Origin: Meloidogyne chitwoodi
Lineage: Eukaryota > Nematoda > Chromadorea > Rhabditida > Meloidogynidae
DNA length: 64,000 nt
NCBI GenBank assembly: GCA_015183035.1
Contig: JACZZP010000018.1
Location: forward strand, 1 to 64,000
Direction of reading: 5' to 3'
The notes beneath the pieces are model-generated. The model searched no databases and was not told the origin of the DNA. It was given only the letters and a program-made list of their open reading frames with translations. Positions within the stretch are counted from its first letter, which is position 1; each line of letters begins with the position of its first letter. Shown here piece by piece: positions 44,447 to 55,690 of the stretch. The position numbers were made by a program, and so were the translations under genes.

Positions 44447-44632
44447 ACGTGTAACCCCGGGTACGATCATTCGACCTCTTTCTGGCTATTACTAGAAGCT
44501 TTCGCTCACCATTCTTATGTGCTCTGTCCGACTGATATGAGCCACCGGGCGCTGCTTTAACTTTAGAGCTTAAACCGCCGCCTAAGCATTTTAACTGCTA
44601 ACACGGATCTCCCTTAGATAAACAAGAGATCA
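44447..44632 (-). other. Unidentified GC-rich island, possible RNA gene or gene relic
   Basis: About 185 bp that are clearly richer in G+C than everything around them. On the minus strand one frame stays open for roughly 65 codons, from just after an acceptor-like TTAG at about 44595 to a stop near 44400, and encodes a basic peptide including KVKAAPGGSYQSDRAHKNGE. The plus strand also has an open stretch. Minus-strand GGTGGCTCATATCAGTCGG followed by AGAGCA looks like the 5' half of a tRNA (A-box and D-arm), and CCCGG near 44543 could pair with CCGGG near 44460, but no proper T-arm or anticodon arm is visible. A hairpin with a 6-bp perfect stem (GATCTC 44606-44611 with GAGATC 44626-44631) lies at one end. 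No known snRNA, 5S, SL or rRNA sequence was recognised. Identity is open. Confidence 0.35.
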
Positions 44633-44640
44633 ATATCAAA

Positions 44641-45093
44641 AATTAAATGGATTTAAAAAAAGAAATCAAAGAAAAAAATATTAGAAATTTAATCAAGTTT
44701 AATTTAATATACATGTTTTCCATGTTTCTAATTAATATTTTAAAAAATCTAGAAAAATGCAATAAAAATGGGTTTATTGAACAGCGATACAGAATTAAAA
44801 ATAAAGAAAAAGAAGCTCTGTGAGAAATGGATATGACATCTACGCAAAACAAAAAATCTTCTTTACTAAAATTTTTTTTCAAATTCAATTAAGTAAAAAT
44901 GCGCAGATATATAATTTATAAAAATAACCATGATTTTGGCAGAGTAAAAATGGGAGAAAAGTGGGGAAAAGAGAAAAGGAAAACTTAAAGAAGGCTGAGT
45001 CTCGCCTTCATTCTGTTCCTGATGCCAACCCGTATAAATATCCAAACCTTAGAAGAAGAGGTTTCAAAAATTCCATACAGAATTACCAAAGCC
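44641..45093. other. 3' flank of pde-2, noncoding
   Basis: AT-rich sequence between the GC-rich island and the pde-2 stop codon. It presumably holds the pde-2 3' UTR, but I see no convincing AATAAA on the minus strand close to the stop codon. Open frames on both strands here look accidental. Confidence 0.5.
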
Positions 45094-48000
45094 TTATTTG
45101 TCGTCATCCGCATCTTTATCCATTTTTTTATTTTCAATTAAATTTGTTTGTTCTTGAAGAGCTCTCATCAAGACTTTTTCCTCAAGACTTGTATCTCTCA
45201 GATATTCCAAACCTCCTGTTGCGAATCCTTGATTCTGGAGAATATGATCTAACGAATTCCAGCACAGTCGATTGGTGAGAATTGCCCTAATATTTTTCAA
45301 GTAATTAAAATAAATTTTGTCTAATTACTCATGTGTTGATCGTAATTCAGGTAACAGATCAGCCAAAAATCTTTAATAAAAGTAAAACAATATTAAATAT
45401 GGACTTAAAATATATACTTGAAAACAGGCAGAGCCACCTATTAAAAAGAAATTTAGTAAAAACAAAAAAATTAGTCACTTACTGTGTCCATAAACTCAAT
45501 TTGAATTTTTGGCACGCAAGCCTGATAATAAAAATTCTTATTTTTTTATTATTAAAAAAACCCTATCTCTGTCCATCATTAAAATTGGCCTATTGCCCAT
45601 TTGTTTTTCCAAGTCTCCTTGTGAAAAAAATTCCTAAAACGATAATAATTCCTTCATTTTTTTAAAGTTTAACCTTGTAAATATTCTCTGCAATAGCTTT
45701 TGAATGATGAAAATCTTTTGTTTGGTCAGACAAATCAGAAGCAGTCATCAGCAAGCACATAAATAGATAACGATGTTCCGCATTACCATCTTCCAATCCA
45801 CCTTTTAAAATTTTTTGAGATAAATAAATCAAAAAATCCTAATTATTAATTTTAAATATGGCATACATTCGGCCATTTGCCGTATTCGATCCTAAAAACA
45901 AAAAAATTTCGAATTAAATTTATTTTTTATTTTTTACCACTTTTCGAAGATGGGCAGCAATGTCAGTAGCAAGTATTACTTCTCTAATACAATCAAGTAT
46001 ATCTAAATATTGCTGGCGGTTTAATTGCTCAAAAATGTTGCATTCATCCATTCCCAAAATGGTTACAGTTTGGGCAAAATGATGTCTTTCAAGAACTGAT
46101 CCCTCAGAACTATACAATTGAGCAAGTGGAGTCTTTGATTGAAGTTGAAAAGCATTGGTAGTTCCTCGATGATCTGAAGAGAATATTTAAGTTTTTAAAT
46201 AATCCTATAAAAAAACCAATATCATGACAGAGGCAGGCAACCAAAAGTCCAAATCGTTCCAACTCACCAATTGCCTCACGTACTGTGTTCATTCGTAACA
46301 ACAAATAACAAAAGTGCGAAACAGCAAAAGCATGACTCCAATTATGATAGGGAACATCTCGATACCCTAGTAACATATTAAAAAAAATATTTAAAAAATA
46401 AAGATAAACCTTTTTGTACCATCAGCAGAAATCGGGCTAATGTCCGCCGACGTAAACGGAAACGTTCGATGAATCCCAGATCCTGTTTTATAAAAATTTT
46501 CTTAAATTTTAAATTTAAAATATACCATAAAAATGGCCAATGAAGCTTCTACATAAATATCACCCGAACCAATAGAACGAGGGATAAAGTTGAGTTTGTC
46601 AAATTCTGAATGGAAGGAAAGTGGTGGTGGAATATCCCTAACAGTCTGAAAATAAAAATTTATAAAAACAAGATAAAAATATTTAATTTACAAGTCGAAG
46701 AATGTCTTCTGGTGCAATGGATAGAGTTGAGCCTTGAACCAATAATTCAGCGGCCATATGTGAACGTCGATGTGCTTCTTGTAGTTTTCGGTATAACAAA
46801 CACTGAAACAAAAACTTGAAAATTATACAGAATTTAGCATTTACGTGTGCAAGGCTAATAGCACAATAGACGGCAAACTAAAACAATATCAGTTTAAAAA
46901 AAATTAATTTTTTCTATAAATAGCAAACCGTAGCTGCAATTTGTTCATCATGTCGTGTAAAAGTGTCACCGCCAATTTTGTTGCAAAGTTCGGCTACACC
47001 AACCAAATTTCCTAAAGCGGAGATACAAAATAAATTTGAAAAAAAATTTTAAGAGAAAATACCAGTTGTATCTTTAATTGGAAAGCATAGAATGTTTCGA
47101 GTCAGAAATCCAGTTCGCTCATCAACTTTTGGATAAAAATATGGGTGGCTGAAAAAATTAATTGAATTTTTTTTAATTTTGTTGAATTTTACTTGTAAAC
47201 ATCAGTTACATTCATCATTTGCCCAGTCTAGAAAATAATATTTATTTGTAGTATACATAAATATATGCATCCAACTCAGGACAAAATGTCTCGCGACTAT
47301 ATGGGCATCTCCCATTAAAGCAGGAGAATTGGACGCCGCAAAATTGCCCGCACATGTGGATTACCGTTTACGCGCGATATTTAATGGGAAAAAATTAGAA
47401 AATAATACTGAATATATTACCGTTGCAACATGTCCAACAATCCCTTGACTTAGAGGCATCTTAGTAAATAAGTATTACTTCAACTATTTTAGTAAAATTT
47501 TTACCCGAATTTCAGTAAGATATTCTTCAGAAGTGCCATTCTTCTCGAAAACCTCAGCTACCAATTCGGCGTGTTCCTTGTCTAACAGAAAAAGAGAACA
47601 ACTGAAAAAACAAAAGTCAAAGTATTGTTAGCTTATAATATTTACATTTCGGCATGAACCAACGCCTTCGCTTCCTATAAATAAAATATGAAAAATCATA
47701 AAAATATGAAGAAAATTTCTTTTCGAGATGATTTAATTTTTTAAATACCTTAGTGATATTGCGAACCAGCAAGTGCATATCTTCTGAAAAAAGCAATAAG
47801 AATAATTATTTGAATTAAAAAATTTTAAATGATCAAAATTTAAAATTGCAGCTTGTTCAATAAGGGAAAACAGTTGGGAATATTTTTTAAATTGCTTACT
47901 CACGTAGACTAGAAAACACATTTTGAGTCATGCTTAAGAAAATTTGTGATTGCTGGGCTAACCGTCGTTGTTCTTCAATGTTGTGCTTTTTAAGAAAAAT

Positions 48001-51000
48001 AATGAAAATGATTTTAAAGTTATTTTGTACCATGAGAGTCATCAATGTACCAAGCATTCCCAAATGAGGACGAAGCAATTTAAGTTCTTCCAACCTATCC
48101 TGTTCAGAATTATGTGCCAATAGAAGACCGGCACTGAATCCTGAAGTTGAACGAAGCCCAACCAATGATAAACAGACTTCTATTATGGGTAGATCATTTC
48201 CTATTTTATCATTAAGTATTCTGTTAAGCAATTCAATTAAAGGACATAGAGAAGTGCGAAAAGACTGAAAGTTTTTTTAATATTTTTAAAATAAAACAAC
48301 GCCACTTTCTTCTAAATTCCACTTCCCATAACCTAAATGTATGCCTATATTTGATGACCTCAAATCTCAGTCAAAAAATAGTCTTTTATACTTTTTGTGC
48401 CGTTCCTTGTTCGTTTCCAATTACGCAATCGCTTTTTTACGGTCTCTTTTTGTGTTCCACTCCTTTTGACTGTTAATGCCGAAAACGGCTAAGGACTAAC
48501 CAGAAATCTTTTTTACAGTGCCGCATTGGCAACACTCATCATAATAATAATAATCATTATTTCGTTGCCGCCCAATGTTCCCATCATCAACACTTACTTG
48601 GACTTTACTTAAATTCCTCCAATCCTTTCATTTGCTTTCTGTTCATTAATTTTTACTTTTATTTATTTTCCGCTATACTTATACATATTTCTTTTTACAA
48701 TCTTTTTTCTAAGTTACATTTATTATCTTCACTCATTACGATAAAAGTGACATTTTTAATTAATAAAATATTTTTCCGCAATTTAGTGTCAATTATTATT
48801 GAGGTGCAGTCATTGCCTGAGGCGAACTAAGTGAAGAGAAATTAATCTACTCACAGCATTGAAGAAAAATAGGAACATTTTCTAGCGGAAGCAGGTCAAT
48901 CTAACCATAAACTTTTCCCAATTTAGGATAAATGTAAACATGATTTCCGGATCGTCTGTTCAAAATTTTTGGTTCCCCGACCCTGGATCATTGTATGCAT
49001 CTCCGACAGACCAGTCCTCATCATTCGCTTCAACTCAGCCAAGTCCGGCAATGGTGGCACTCAAACCAGAGGTATGAAAAATAGGCTAGTGTAGTACATG
49101 GAATCTAAATAATTATAACCATAAATCGCATTTTAAGAGTAATCCTAGAATTTAAGGCCAAAATGATATCCTCACAATATTTGACAGCAAATATGCCAAC
49201 ATTTATCCCTCAATCGTTTCAGCATCATAGACTAGAAAAGTTTGTACAATCAGTTTATGCTGCATCAGGTGGTGGTATAGAAAGAACAAGACCTGTTAAG
49301 AGAAGACCCAGGCCTGTTCCTGAAGAAAAGAAGGACGAGGTGAAAACTGAATCATTTTGCCTACAAAAAATATTTTATTTTCAGGCCTACAAAGAGAGAA
49401 GACGAAAAAATAATGATTCAGCACGTCGAAGGTTTTTTAACCGAAATTTTTTTAAAGAATCCATAAATTATTAATATTTTATTCTAAGCCGTGAGTTACG
49501 TCGACACAAGGAAGATGAAATTCAACAAAGGAATAATGAATTGGAGAAGGAAAATGAAAATTTGAGACATCAAATTAACGCATTAAGGATTGAAGTGTTA
49601 CACTTTAAACAATGCTATTATGGAATCGTGGGAGGCAATATCAACGAAACCTTTGACGATGCAAGAAGTCTGTTTGGAAAGCCATCATAGTTTGGGAAGA
49701 AAGGTGAAAAGAAGTTATGAACAAAAGGTGGAAACTTTTTAAAACGATCTCGCGTGATTTTAATTTGTATTAAGAAAAATGGTTAAAAGTCAAGTAAGAA
49801 TTCTTGTCAAGAAAAGTCATAGTTTGGGAAGAAAGCGAAACCTTAAGATTCAGGAATTATTTGTCAATTTGGACCAAACACATACTATGAACGCAATTCT
49901 TATTTTACTTAACACTAAATTTCAGATAAAATATTTTGTTAAAAAATGTATAGCACACTAGCTTGAGCACTTAATCTATTTTTAGAACACGCATTTCAAC
50001 CTAAACAACCCTAATAATTTATTAAAATTCATTACCTCTTCAAAATGTTCAACACATGCAATTACTGGCTCATCTTGTATACAATTATTAAAAATATTGG
50101 TAGTCATTTCTATTTGATCTTTGATATCGCTTTTATCATTTTTTGTTCCACATTGTAACAGATTAAAAAGAAAATCAGCATCCCCCTTAATTGAGACGAT
50201 TATTTTTAAAAGAGAACTAATTAACTAACACATTGTACAGGTGTTTCTAATAATTTATCGCAACAGACTTGACAAAAAGTCCTATTTTGTTCCTGTGAAC
50301 TGAGTAATAAAGCCGAACCACGAATTCTGCATTGGCGCTTGATCTATAAAAAATACCTTTTAGATAAAGGAAATAATACTTACCCAGTCATTTAATGATA
50401 GTTGGAATTGTAATAAATCTGGATGCAAAGCAGCCATATCTAGTAAAAATATAAAATAGTTTAGGCATTTTAAAATTAGTTTTCCTCAACTAAAATCTTT
50501 TTTTTTAATTTTAACAGGAAATAACCCTGATAGAATTCGCCAGATATTGGTCTCACAAATGATGTCATTTTCGTTCGTCCATCTGCTGTCCAATTTAGTT
50601 GAACAGGAAAAGGTATTGGAGGATTCTGAACCACACCAGGAACAGAACTGATGGAATAATTTAAAGAAGTAGACAACCATTGATTGGAAACAGAAGATAG
50701 ATGTGGGGAATGTTCAGAATATGAGGAAATAGCAATTTTTTCTTTTGAGTTATAACATGGAACACTAGGAAATTTTGGAGTAAATGGAGTAAGTGCAACA
50801 ACAGATTCGGTGGTTGGAAGGTCAATAGAGCTTTGATCAGTCATTCGGCGGCGTATTTTTACAGTTGGAACTCCACAAGGCACTGACCGATCGCGAATTT
50901 CATGCGGCAAAAGTAATGGACCTAAGCAGAATCGATAAGCAAAATCTTCTCCGAACAGCTGTGCAACGCTTTCTGGATCCTTAGCACCCTAAACATAATT

Positions 51001-51313
51001 GAATAGACAATTATTCAATCTTACAAACCATTCTGCTAGTACGAAGATCCTCTTCAGTAAGCGGCGGCATTAAAGATGCTTTCCTTAGTTTAAAACCCTC
51101 TCGTGGAGCAGGTCCAATAACTTGTTGCGCACGTTTTGTCTCAGTTTGTCCACCAAAATCAGCATGGGTACAAGGATCATGCATAAAGTTTGGTAATGAT
51201 ACAGCGTCTTTTTCCATATGAATTTCAGTGCTTAGATTATCCTTTTCTAATGATGGCTCTTGAGTAATTGAATTTTTTGTGATTGAAAATCGAGTGACGA
51301 ATTGGTCTGCCAT
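45094..51313 (-). CDS. pde-2: cGMP-stimulated cyclic nucleotide phosphodiesterase, PDE2 type, 27 exons
   Basis: Intracellular enzyme that hydrolyses cGMP and cAMP to 5'-nucleotides. By hand the exons are 51313-51029, 50988-50526, 50439-50384, 50343-50230, 50185-50036, 48264-48031, 47985-47904, 47783-47749, 47674-47646, 47601-47505, 47459-47421, 47227-47193, 47148-47063, 47011-46929, 46877-46845, 46802-46692, 46645-46526, 46482-46410, 46366-46217, 46173-45938, 45891-45867, 45801-45674, 45633-45562, 45521-45483, 45437-45418, 45370-45329 and 45286-45094. All phases join to 1009 residues (human PDE2A is about 940). The start ATG has an in-frame TAA two codons upstream. GAF-A begins around [11 protein letters not shown] and GSALLL. 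GAF-B runs from about [12 protein letters not shown] to an NKFDE-type motif, NK..(n)..FTRHDE. The catalytic domain shows [42 protein letters not shown] and the nucleotide-gripping Gln in KIQIEFMD, so all metal ligands are present. A bZIP gene lies antisense in the intron at 48265-50035. Exons 1-2 are assigned by phase and context, not by clear similarity. Confidence 0.93.
48421..48428. promoter_or_regulatory. Candidate bZIP (PAR or C/EBP-type) binding site
   Basis: TTACGCAA within ATTACGCAAT, about 510 bp upstream of the bZIP start codon. It combines a PAR-type half-site (TTAC) with a C/EBP-type half-site (GCAA). An 8-bp word can occur by chance, so this is only a candidate autoregulatory site. 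Confidence 0.3.
48538..48562. repeat. Short ATA/AAT microsatellite
   Basis: An imperfect trinucleotide run (ATAATAATAATAAT and flanks) in the pde-2 intron, upstream of the bZIP gene. Confidence 0.7.
48913..48926 (+). promoter_or_regulatory. Possible trans-splice acceptor of the bZIP gene
   Basis: A pyrimidine-rich stretch ending TTTCCC...TTTAG lies 13 bp upstream of the bZIP ATG. A short acceptor-to-ATG distance is typical of spliced-leader addition in nematodes, but an ordinary 5' UTR intron would look the same. Confidence 0.4.
48940..49690 (+). CDS. bZIP transcription factor of the CES-2/PAR class, nested in pde-2
   Basis: Four exons (48940-49071, 49157-49339, 49385-49431, 49489-49690) join in phase to 187 residues. 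The N-terminal 105 residues are rich in Ser, Pro and Gln and have no recognised domain; a basic stretch RPVKRRPRP follows. The bZIP begins near residue 106: the basic region [20 protein letters not shown] carries the N-N-x-x-A-R-x-S-R signature of DNA-contacting residues, followed directly by RRHKEDEI and a zipper with Leu or Ile spaced by heptads ([19 protein letters not shown]). The motif order and the RRRKNN core resemble C. elegans CES-2/ATF-2 and vertebrate PAR proteins (HLF, DBP, TEF). Such factors bind TTAYGTAA-like sites as dimers in the nucleus. The intron after SARRS splits an AGC codon. The start is the first ATG after the probable acceptor at 48925-48926. The exact orthologue is not decided. 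Confidence 0.9.
49685..49835 (+). repeat. Direct duplication at the bZIP 3' end
   Basis: An 18-bp perfect repeat, CATAGTTTGGGAAGAAAG, occurs at 49685-49702 (spanning the bZIP stop codon) and at 49818-49835. The similarity extends about 25 bp to the left with mismatches. The second copy lies in a 60-codon frame (49779-49961) that starts at a real ATG, but this frame shows no domain and is probably 3' UTR. Confidence 0.75.
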
Positions 51314-52460
51314 TTTTTAAGGGTATTGATGAGGATGACAATTCAGAGAATAGAAAGTTTAAAATATTCAAGATATTATTTTCCAAGAGACGCGCGCCCT
51401 TTGACTGTCCTAGAAATGCATAGAGTCATTGTAAACAGCTGAAAATGAGGTTAGTTTTTGTTGAATTGATAAATGAGAGAGAAAATAGGGAACAGATGCT
51501 AGACGTTAAAAATAACAAAAAGAAAATGGTGAAAGGAAAGTACTGATCTTAAATTGCGTTAAATTATAACGGCTGCCAATTCTTTGTTTGTGGAAGAAAT
51601 TGAAAAAAATTGAACAAATAAGAAGAAACTAAAGATAAGTACTTTTTCTTCAAACTTTCTTTATTCAATTATAAATGGGCTTAGTTAAAACTATATTAAA
51701 TCCAGAATAAAAAATACTATAAATATGAAATAAAGTAAGGAAAAAATGAATAATTTAAAATTTCAAGGATTGTAGGAAAAATTCTAGAAATTTGGTTTGT
51801 CATTTTTAGCGACATACAAAACAAATTCTCAACACCTTAGACACTTATATAAGAAAAAGCGAAGTATTTGATAAAATTTCAAATATACATAAACATATGT
51901 GTGGTTTCTTCACCATTTTTTTTATTTTCAACCTTTACCAATGAATTTTTATAATAAAAAAAATCGATAAACTTCGGGGAACGAATTGGACAAAGTACTA
52001 TAGTAGTACATAATAATAACAAAGAAGGGCCAAGAAAATGAAGGAAAAAGAGATGAAGCCTAAGAAAAGATAAAAATGAAAAAGAGTGTTTACAAATAAT
52101 CAAGCATTATTATCTTAATGTTCATCATAAATTCTTATAAGAAAATTTTTGAGAAAAACGTAAAAATAAAAAGTAGAAAAAACGTGAGTTGTTTGGAATG
52201 AATCAATAAATTTATGACAGCCGTGAGTGGTTTGTTGGTGACTAAGCAAGTGGCAGTAAATTAACTTTTATGTTGTCGAGAACGAACGAAAAAACATTTT
52301 CTTTTGGCTATTTCGGTCAGGAAAAATATTGGTTACAATTCCACATTTAAGTACAAAATTCATATTTAACACCCTAATCTTAGTTATGAAAAATTCAAGG
52401 TAAATTTTAGGTAACAAAAAATTAGTAGGTATATATGTATTGTTTTAATGTAATACCTAC
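51314..52460. other. Intergenic and upstream region of pde-2
   Basis: AT-rich sequence between the pde-2 start codon and the next minus-strand gene. It should include the pde-2 promoter and possibly the 3' end of the neighbouring gene (a last exon after the donor at 52461 was not found with certainty). A hydrophobic 74-codon frame at 51879-52103 starts at TTG and has no support. No RNA gene was seen. Confidence 0.5.
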
Positions 52461-53230
52461 CCAATACTTCAGCAAATCCAGGCTGCCATGAAATTGGCCC
52501 ATCCTCCACAATAGGTGAATGAATTGATGAACATCTTAATTCTCTTCCAGGTAAATGATCATTATTTAAATTTTGGTAGTTGTGATGATGAGCTGAAGCG
52601 TAGCGATCGGAAATGGGCAATGATTTGCTAGTTCTGAATAAAAGTCAACTAATTGTGAGTCAAAATTTGTAATAATTTTTCATTTAACTAACCTAGGTTC
52701 ACTATTTCCATCCAAAGAATTCCATTTCCACCTTTCCTCGCCCAAAGAGAATTTATGAAATTTGGCACGTCTTCCCGAGTTGCTACCTGTACAAAGATCC
52801 TGAGCAAATCGATGGAGAACCTCAACCGTGCTTCGTTTTGTCGTCTTACCGCTTATAGGTGAACCTTTGATTGAAGTCGTAGCAGCAGCAGTTTGGCTTC
52901 CAAGGGAAGCTGTTGGGGACACTTTTCGACTAGCAGTTTTAGTGTATTGTAACGAATTCATTCCAGGCGAATGCTTTCGAGTTTCTTAATAGAAAATTAA
53001 AAACTAATAAAATATAAAAATTTAACTTTCATTATTTTTTGATTGTTTTATTGGAACTCCAATCATCTCATAATTGGAAAATGTTGCAGTATGCCGTTGT
53101 TCAAACTCCTCCATCCTTTTGTCTTCAGCGCCATCTTCACTCTCTTCATTGGCATTAGAGCAGCAAGAGCTAGAACAACAAAGCCAGGCACAAAGAGAAA
53201 ATCTGCCTTGGCTTTCCGTGGTAGCTGCGT
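52461..53230 (-). CDS. Unidentified protein, partial model, with Cys-rich cluster
   Basis: Three exons join in phase: about 53230-53027, 52984-52693 and 52633-52461. The first part carries a Cys cluster, LCAWLCCSSSCCSN, followed by an acidic run EESEDGAED and IGVPIKQSK. The middle is Ser/Thr-rich and basic (SRKVSPTASLGS, GKTTKRSTVEVLHRFAQDLC), then KFHKFSLGEERWKWNSLDG. The last part has His/Asn-rich AHHHNYQNLNNDH and ends in SWQPGFAEVLG at a clear donor (GG|GTAGGT), so at least one 3' exon is missing. The 5' end is also open: the reading frame is entered by a TTG with a stop four codons upstream, and the first in-frame ATG (MEEFEQRH) lies after the Cys cluster. The clustered cysteines next to a neutral stretch could be palmitoylated, which would put the protein at a membrane (inference). 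I do not recognise the family. Confidence 0.6.
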
Positions 53231-54066
53231 TTTGGGACAATGCGTCGTTTTATGGCAATATAATTAATGAAAAATTGTGAAGAAATTCACGTTGACTCTG
53301 ATAATAATATTAGATTTCTGTTGTTTTTTGCCACCTAAAATGGTTCAGTGGACCTTTTCTTTTTTACCTAAAGTGAGAAAAGGATGTGTTGAGAAAACAA
53401 AATAATGACAACTTTGAAATGGCAAAAATAGATAATAGAAGGTTAGCATAGCGAAAACGATAAAAACAGATTTCAAAAACATACAATGTACATAAATATA
53501 CCTATATCCATAGTAAAATATGTGAAAACTCACACCAGCGCATTTCTTTGTTTATAAAATAGTAACTATGAGGAAAAATGTCGGGTAAAAGCGTCATCAG
53601 CAGGTTGGGAAAAAGAGAGAAGCTGGCCAGGTCGAGAGTGATATGTCTTTGACTGCCTAGGCAATAGTCAGGGCACTTTCCACGATTCAGTTTATTGGCC
53701 AACTCTCTCTAGTTCCCAAACCGAGAAAAAGCGCTAGCTAGTTGTATTATTGTGTATACCACTTATAACATGGTATTGATTAGAAAGAAGAGCGGCTGTA
53801 AAAGCATGCTTTCTAAATGTGTTTTATTATGTATATATTATTGCCTAAACAATTATTTAAAAGAACAAAGAAATTAAAAGGATAGTAATGGGAAACTGAA
53901 ATCCCTCCTTTACAATCTTCTTCCTTATAAGAGAAAAGGAATGTAACCCAGGAATTCCCAATTTCGTGCTAATACATATATAGTAAAATAATGTTTTTAT
54001 ACGAATTTTAAAAAATTAGTTTAAAATTATTTTTTCCCTCAATGTGTTTCCATCCTAGAGTTGTCT
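53231..54066. other. Intergenic region
   Basis: AT-rich DNA between the 5' side of the unidentified gene and the stop codon of the giant gene; both lie on the minus strand. An upstream exon of the unidentified gene may be here: a good donor (GCTG|GTGAGT) is present near 53533 but could not be joined in frame. No RNA gene or repeat was seen. Confidence 0.45.
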
Positions 54067-55690
54067 TTAACCTTTTATGCTTGAACAAAGTGACCGACGG
54101 AGAAAGGCTAATTTACTAGTATCAGACAATTCATCGACAGAATCTAGTTGGAGCATTCGTTCAGCAGCCAATTCAGGACCACCAACAATCCGTTGAAGAG
54201 ATGCTAATTGTTCGGAAGAGGCCCCAATTGCTACTGAATAGATTTGTACAAGAACATTTTCGCGCAATTCCTTCCCTAATACTGCAGCATTACCTCTAAA
54301 ATAAATTTGTGTATTTCTTATTAAATAACTACATGAATACCGATGTTTTCCATTAGTAACCAATAATATAACACGTATGGCATTTGGACGAGAATGAAGT
54401 CTAAACTGTTGACCAGCAGCTTCGAGGCCTCGAAGAGCTATAGCTGGAGAGTCAGAAAGGAGAGGAGAAGAACCCATTTTAGAAAGCAATTCAATTTTGT
54501 CTTCATAATTTCCAAGGGCTACTGGCACTGCAACTTGATCGCTTAAAACAAATAGAAAATTTCAAAAGATGTACAAAGAAAAATTAACCTGTAAACAATT
54601 AGTCCCACACGCACAACATCTGGTGAGAGATTAAAAGATTCATCAACCAAAGTAGCCAAACTCTCAAGGATTTTACTAAACTTGGAACGATCAAAATTTG
54701 CTGCATCCAAAACGATAATAAAATCTAATGGATAATCAATACGGCGACAATCATGTGAGAGCGAAGGAATTTTAGATGGTAGAATATTTTTTGGCCGAAT
54801 TGATGGCCAACTTGGTGAGATGGTAGATGGCACCAAAAACTAAGAAATATTAAAATTTATTTACAGTCATTTCTTTCAAAAAATGCCTCGCAAATCTTAT
54901 CTGCTACTCTTCCCAAACGTTCAGAAGTTGCTTCTCTCCATCCATCAAATGCAAGTATTAATTCTTCTTCTCCAGCAGTCAAAGCAAGATCTTCTTGACT
55001 ATAATGCCCAGTCGTCAAAACCAAAATTTTTGCACCAAGTTGGCGAAGAGTATTAGCAGCCGTTTGTACTATGCTGCTACTATCAGAAACAGTTGAACTT
55101 TTCCAGACCAAAACAATCCGAAGCGCATCACCCGCACCTTTAAACATCGGATCAGAGAAGAATAAAAATTTAATTACCAGAAAGTTGAAATTCACTCGCC
55201 GCTTCTCCTTTAAATTATTTTTTAATTATTGAAAAAGTCCAAAAAATACTTAAAGCAAGAGACAAATTTGGTTCGCCTTTTAATCCTATAAATTTAGAAA
55301 AATAGCTAATTAATTTAGCTGCATAAAAATTTACTTCGAGTCTCGCCAAGTCTTGTCAATAATTCAGCCTCGCTATCATAATCGCCCAATGCAATGGGAA
55401 CTTCAACAGTATCACCATATTTTAAAAGGCCGACCCGAACTCCCAAATTCGGTCGGAGATCAAAATAATCAAGAAGAAAACTCTAAATTAGGAAACATTA
55501 TCTAAAAAGTCAAATTTTTACCTTGACCGTCTCTTTCATCATCCGATAATCTAGAATTTTTACATTTGCGCTTGTATCAAATCTAAAAATAAAATAGTTA
55601 TTTATAGACTTTAATGTTCATTTTTTAAGTGCATAAATTCTTACATTAATAAAAGTTCAATAAAATTTTTAACAAAGCAATGTGAACTCT
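54067..55690 (-). other. vWA-C and vWA-D domains, C-terminal pair
   Basis: vWA-C reads CFVKNFIELLL-IFDTSANVK, then VRVGLLKYGDTVEVPIALGD, IVLVWKSSTV, KILVLTTGH and LGRVADKICEAFF. vWA-D reads LDFIIVLDAANFDRSKF, VRVGLIVYR, VAVPVALGNYEDK, AIALRGLEAAGQQF, IRVILLVTNGKHR and VLVQIYSVAIGASSEQLASL. The beta-alpha Rossmann-like pattern of vWA is clear in both. The metal-site loop DxSxS reads DTSAN in vWA-C and DAANF in vWA-D, so it is altered in both. Confidence 0.8.

Larger units (their letters stand above)
48265..50035 (-). other. Large pde-2 intron containing an antisense gene
   Basis: The donor GAAGAG|GTAATG at 50036/50035 and the acceptor TTTCAG|TCTTTT at 48265/48264 are both phase 0. Joining them links the end of the GAF-A-coding exons to the GAF-A/GAF-B linker. 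At about 1.77 kb the intron is some 30 times longer than most other introns of the gene, and the extra length is taken up by the bZIP gene on the plus strand. Confidence 0.85.

Noticed and set aside
44500..44600. Possible spliced-leader RNA, from GGTTTAAGC on the minus strand
   Set aside because: It agrees with the SL1 start for only the first few bases; the rest of the 22-nt leader and a donor are missing.
44961..45278. A 105-codon plus-strand frame
   Set aside because: It is antisense to the last pde-2 exon, which has clear family similarity.
45333..45665. A 110-codon plus-strand frame
   Set aside because: It lies opposite four pde-2 exons and introns with matching phases, and is AT-driven and hydrophobic.
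49779..49961. A 60-codon frame downstream of the bZIP gene
   Set aside because: It has an ATG but no domain, partly arises from the 3' duplication, and probably lies in the bZIP 3' UTR.
53043..53280. Two overlapping plus-strand frames of 68-74 codons
   Set aside because: They mirror the Ser/Glu-rich minus-strand exon of the unidentified gene and have no support of their own.
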